DNA of 64,000 bases, taken from Gammaproteobacteria bacterium. Lineage in GTDB: Bacteria; Pseudomonadota; Gammaproteobacteria; DSM-16500. Below are positions 61,432 through 64,000 of this stretch, one piece after another. Numbering within the stretch: the stretch's first letter is position 1; each line of letters opens with the position of its first letter. The DNA is taken from the NCBI GenBank assembly GCA_021325575.1, contig JAJPGW010000010.1, forward strand, positions 186,001 to 250,000, in the 5' to 3' direction. The notes below the pieces were generated by a model. That model saw only the letters and a list, made by a program, of their open reading frames with translations. It was not told where the DNA came from and did not search any database. The translations under genes were made by a program, and so were the position numbers.

Positions 61432-62688
61432 GTGTTGCGGTATTTATATAGCTTTTTATTATATCTTGCCATGCCATTTATGTTTTTACGCTTGCTATGG
61501 CGTTCGCGCAAAGTGCCTGAATATCGTACTCGTTTTGCGGAGCGATTGGGATTTTTTCCAGAGACACTTTCAAAAAGTATCTGGCTGCATGCTGTGTCAG
61601 TCGGCGAATCGCTCGCGGCGATTCCGTTAATTAAATCCCTGAAAAAAACTTACCCCGATATTCCGATCGTCGTAACGAACATGACTCCCACGGGTCGAGC
61701 TCGCATTCAAGCTGCGTTAGGTGATTCGGTGTTACAATCTTTTGTTCCGTACGATTTTCCCGATGCCGTTTCCCGTTTTTTAAAAAAAACTAACCCCATT
61801 GTTTGCATCGTCATGGAAACAGAACTTTGGCCGAATCTTTTTTCTGCCTGTAAAAAAAATAAAATTCCCATGGTGGTCACCAACGCCCGATTGTCAGAAA
61901 AATCCGCGAAAGGGTATCAAGCCATCGCGCCACTCACACGAGAAATGCTTTCCGCAGTGAATATTCTTGCTTCACAGGGAATAGCCGACGCAGAACGATT
62001 TATTGCATTGGGCATGAAAAAAGAAAATGTGCATGTCACCGGCAATCTGAAATTCGATTTAGAATTGCCAGCCGATCTTGCTCAAAAATCAGAAAATTTA
62101 AAAAATCAATTAGGCAAAAATAAATTAATTTGGGTTGCAGCCAGTACTCATCCAACAGAAGAAGAAATTGTTTTAGCAGCCCACCGAAAAATTCTGAAAA
62201 AAAATCCCGACGCATTATTAATTTTGGTCCCGCGACATCCAGATCGATTCAATTCGGTCGCTGAATTAATTAAACAACAAGGTTTTTCGCTCACTCGCCG
62301 AAGTGATGCAGAGTTTAAACCAGCGGAAGTTTATCTTGCAGACACCATGGGTGAATTATTATTGATGTATTCTGTTTGTGACGTGGCTTTTGTTGCCGGC
62401 AGTTTTGCAAATATTGGTGGCCACAATATGCTGGAAGCGGCGGCACTCGCCAAGCCCATTATTGTTGGCCCACAACTTTTTAATTTTGCTGAAATCAGCG
62501 AAAAATTATTTGCTGCGAATGCGATGATAAAAGTTTTAAATGACGAAGAGCTGGCGATCGCTGTTACAAAATTTTTTAATGATGAACATTTTCGAAAACA
62601 AGTGGGTGATAATGCGTTGCGAGTAGTGGATGAAAATCGCGGCGCATTAAAAAAACAAATGAACTTAATTTCCTCTCTGATTGCATGA
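61432..62688 (+). CDS. waaA: 3-deoxy-D-manno-octulosonic acid (Kdo) transferase
   Basis: A 418-residue GT30 glycosyltransferase that adds Kdo to lipid IVA on the inner face of the cytoplasmic membrane. An N-terminal membrane-anchoring helix is followed by IWLHAVSVGESLAAIPLI, VTNMTPTGRARIQ and METELWPNLFSACKK; the C-terminal half has FVAGSFANIGGHNMLEAAALAKPIIVGPQ. The start is GTG 61432 with GAGGGG just ahead (TTG one codon later is possible). Its stop overlaps the next gene as ATGA. Together with waaC it completes the start of the LPS core. Confidence 0.95.
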   Translation: MLRYLYSFLLYLAMPFMFLRLLWRSRKVPEYRTRFAERLGFFPETLSKSIWLHAVSVGESLAAIPLIKSLKKTYPDIPIVVTNMTPTGRARIQAALGDSVLQSFVPYDFPDAVSRFLKKTNPIVCIVMETELWPNLFSACKKNKIPMVVTNARLSEKSAKGYQAIAPLTREMLSAVNILASQGIADAERFIALGMKKENVHVTGNLKFDLELPADLAQKSENLKNQLGKNKLIWVAASTHPTEEEIVLAAHRKILKKNPDALLILVPRHPDRFNSVAELIKQQGFSLTRRSDAEFKPAEVYLADTMGELLLMYSVCDVAFVAGSFANIGGHNMLEAAALAKPIIVGPQLFNFAEISEKLFAANAMIKVLNDEELAIAVTKFFNDEHFRKQVGDNALRVVDENRGALKKQMNLISSLIA

Positions 62689-63275
62689 TCGTCGTCAAAA
62701 TTATTTTATCTACGCGCAATTATTATTGTACTCACACGGATTCTTCAATCGCAGCGGTCGTTTATAATGTGAATGATAAAGAAGAAATGATAAATGGAAT
62801 GATCGTTCATTATAATCATTCGTTTAGTGGTGTAACCTATACGGCTGATCAATTGTATCAAGATAAATTTTTTTCAAAATATTTAAATGCCGAAGAATTT
62901 AAAACCTCTTCCAGCGCGGTTAAAATTACTTTTTTGTGCAGCGATAAAAAATATGAGGATTGGGAAAAAGCTTATCAAGCGGTATTCAAAAATAATGATG
63001 ATTATGAAATTACTCAAAAAAACTGTTCGAGCGCGGTGAATTATCTTTTGCATTTTTTATATTCTGATGTGGAAATCCTTAAAAAACGGTGGCAAAAAGA
63101 AAGTTGTTATGCCTATTTATATTGTTTATGTTGCATCGGCTGCTGCGGCCTGAGTTTATTTCCATTGCCAGAAGAATATGATTCTCCTAAAAAAGTTTTT
63201 GCAGCAGCAGAAAAATATGGACAACAGCCATATGAGCCAGAGAAAAAAGAAGACAAACATCTGAAGTTAGCATAA
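62685..63275 (+). CDS. Cysteine-rich orphan protein, possible papain-like hydrolase
   Basis: A 196-residue protein coupled to waaA by ATGA. A His in the segment VHYNHSFSGVTY (~44) and the later YEITQKNCSSAVNYLLHFL (~105-123) recall the permuted NlpC/P60 or PPPDE pattern, in which a His precedes an N-C-S-x-x-V nucleophile segment; this is a weak structural guess. Residues ~137-156 (CYAYLYCLCCIGCCGLSLF) are hydrophobic with six Cys and could insert in a membrane or carry acyl groups. The end is acidic/basic and polar. Not recognised as a named family; could be a host-directed protein. Confidence 0.6.
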   Translation: MIVVKIILSTRNYYCTHTDSSIAAVVYNVNDKEEMINGMIVHYNHSFSGVTYTADQLYQDKFFSKYLNAEEFKTSSSAVKITFLCSDKKYEDWEKAYQAVFKNNDDYEITQKNCSSAVNYLLHFLYSDVEILKKRWQKESCYAYLYCLCCIGCCGLSLFPLPEEYDSPKKVFAAAEKYGQQPYEPEKKEDKHLKLA

Positions 63276-63284
63276 GCGGATATC

Positions 63285-63363
63285 CGTCATTGCGAGGAGC
63301 GTTTTTTGCGGCGAAGCAATCTTTTGGAGATTGCTTCGCCGTCTACGGCGGCTCGCAATGACG
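63285..63363. repeat. Cloverleaf-type palindromic repeat, copy 9
   Basis: Conserved outer and central stems. Left arm GAGCGTTTTTTGCGGC; the right arm is a self-hairpin (CGCCG TCTA CGGCG). First of three palindromic elements in a row. Confidence 0.9.
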
Positions 63364-63381
63364 GCAATCGCGAGGAGGAAT

Positions 63382-63433
63382 GGGGTCAAGTCCGGCTTTT
63401 GGTCAAAAAAGACCAGAAGCCGGACTTGACCCC
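63382..63433. repeat. 23-bp hairpin element with A6 loop
   Basis: Arms GGGGTCAAGTCCGGC... (63382-63404) and 63411-63433 pair at 22 of 23 positions around an AAAAAA loop. Not related to the cloverleaf repeats; seen once in the window. Confidence 0.8.
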
Positions 63434-63447
63434 CCCCTCATTTCCCC

Positions 63448-63582
63448 GCCGTTTCCTTCTGCTCTGCTGCCTCCGTTTTCTTCCCTCGCGATTGCGTTTC
63501 AGGGACGAAATGCTTTAGTACACGGAGGTACGCCCCCCGAGCGAGGGAAGAAAACGGAGGCAGCAGAGCAGAAGGAAACGGC
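63448..63582. repeat. Long-arm hairpin with conserved head (second locus)
   Basis: Arms 63448-63489 and 63541-63582 are 42 nt each and pair perfectly. The 51-nt loop contains the same ~44-nt head found downstream of mdh (63490-63533), although the arms have unrelated sequence. No gene is visible between 63276 and 63663; the open frames here only read through the palindromes. Confidence 0.88.
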
Positions 63583-63663
63583 GCCCCCCATTCAAAACGA
63601 AGACGCCGAAGCAGAAGAAAAACTGCAGAAAACGAAGCCCGCTACAAGTTATCGCCTGAAAGA

Positions 63664-64000
63664 TCAAGGCTTGATCTGAGTTCGCAAATACTCTTGATAC
63701 TGTTGGCTAAGTGCTTTTGCATTTTTTTCAGTGATAGTTTGGTATCCATTAAACTTAAAGAGTCCCTCTATAAATCCATCCACCGATGCAAGCATGCCTC
63801 CAACGCGCGGACGTGCATAGGCTAATGCTTTGCGGGTAGTGAATATTCTTGGTTTGGGTTTTTTAGCGGCAGGCGCACCGGTAGCTTCAGGCGATTCAGC
63901 TTTACGTTTAACGCCATGTTCTTGCGTTTTTTCATGCAGCGGATTTTTTGCTAATCGCTGTAAAATGGTTCGTTGCGAACGCGGATGTTGGTCATGATGT
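63664..64000 (-). CDS. C-terminal part of an unknown basic protein running off the right edge
   Basis: The minus strand is open from the right edge to TGA 63666-63664 (~111 codons). The visible part begins with His/Arg-rich residues, continues with a Lys/Pro/Ala-rich stretch (KRKAESPEATGAPAAKKPKP) and ends in a more ordered segment (TRKALAYARPRVGGMLASVD, then GFIEGLFKFNGYQTITEK and a charged helix). No start codon is within the window and no family is recognised. A polar, Lys-rich linker followed by a short folded end resembles orphan effector-like proteins seen elsewhere here. Confidence 0.6.
   Translation of the reverse strand, partial: HHDQHPRSQRTILQRLAKNPLHEKTQEHGVKRKAESPEATGAPAAKKPKPRIFTTRKALAYARPRVGGMLASVDGFIEGLFKFNGYQTITEKNAKALSQQYQEYLRTQIKP

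Noticed and set aside
9259-63363. CRISPR array
   Set aside because: The repeats are widely dispersed, palindromic and unspaced; no regular repeat-spacer series or cas genes are present.
63380-63679. Plus-strand open frame of ~100 codons near the right end
   Set aside because: It reads straight through two palindromic elements and overlaps the end of a better-supported minus-strand gene; composition is that of the repeats.

Overview
The window is an AT-rich, gene-dense stretch of a gammaproteobacterial chromosome. It most resembles Legionellales (Coxiella/Legionella/Aquicella-type bacteria). That placement is inference. It rests on the housekeeping set (ygfB-pepP-ubiH, ksgA-apaH, hslVU, dprA-smg-topA, proteobacterial-type gshA/gshB, LPS-core genes waaC and waaA), on many eukaryote-like or effector-like proteins (LRR, ankyrin, Sel1, Fic, large orphan proteins), on two PmrA-type direct repeats in front of orphan large proteins, and on a probable Rsm-type small RNA. 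No rRNA, tRNA, CRISPR array or intact insertion sequence was recognised.

Layout. 1-9132 (minus): end fragment of an unknown gene, trxA, a secreted LRR protein, then an operon ygfB-pepP-ubiH-(ACP/acyl-AMP ligase/acyltransferase fusion)-MFS transporter with overlapping genes. 9259-16373: folA, then the minus-strand cluster metN-metI-metQ-Sel1 lipoprotein-ksgA-apaH-2OG oxygenase-waaC. 16450-24837: pncB-trmB, an outer-membrane beta-barrel protein, an ankyrin protein with a palindrome around its -10, hemW, mdh, a ZIP metal transporter and a site-2-type protease. 24875-29990: a three-gene phosphorelay (hybrid kinase, lone receiver, HPt plus degenerate GGDEF). 30198-39180 is accessory: an orphan effector-like protein, Fic, a Bax-inhibitor-1/Sel1/secreted/triple-YbjQ operon, an AAA_14/DUF4143 ATPase, and two convergent HicB-type genes beside a decayed hicA. 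39353-45555: groESL with stacked heat-shock control, dsbD, gshA, gshB. 45618-51802: a coiled-coil orphan, dprA-smg-topA. 51909-60255: a lipoprotein with CXXCH, the candidate sRNA, argS, an FtsN-like SPOR protein, hslVU behind an RpoH promoter, DUF971, rpiA and small orphan genes. 60321-64000: a Gln/Thr-rich small protein, rpe, waaA, a cysteine-rich orphan, an island of three palindromic elements and a gene running off the right edge.

Repeats are a notable layer. Nine copies of an ~80-bp palindromic element share a 12-bp outer stem and a 10-bp central stem, while the side arms change sequence but often stay self-complementary, so each could fold as a cloverleaf. A second family has a conserved ~44-base head held between long locus-specific arms (33 and 42 nt).

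Regulation visible in the sequence: CIRCE plus sigma70-like and RpoH-like promoters at groESL, an RpoH-like promoter at hslVU, PmrA-like boxes at 30120 and 45551, operator-like repeats at 19329, 33060 and 36791, and five ANGGA motifs, four of them in predicted hairpin loops, in the sRNA at 53119-53257.
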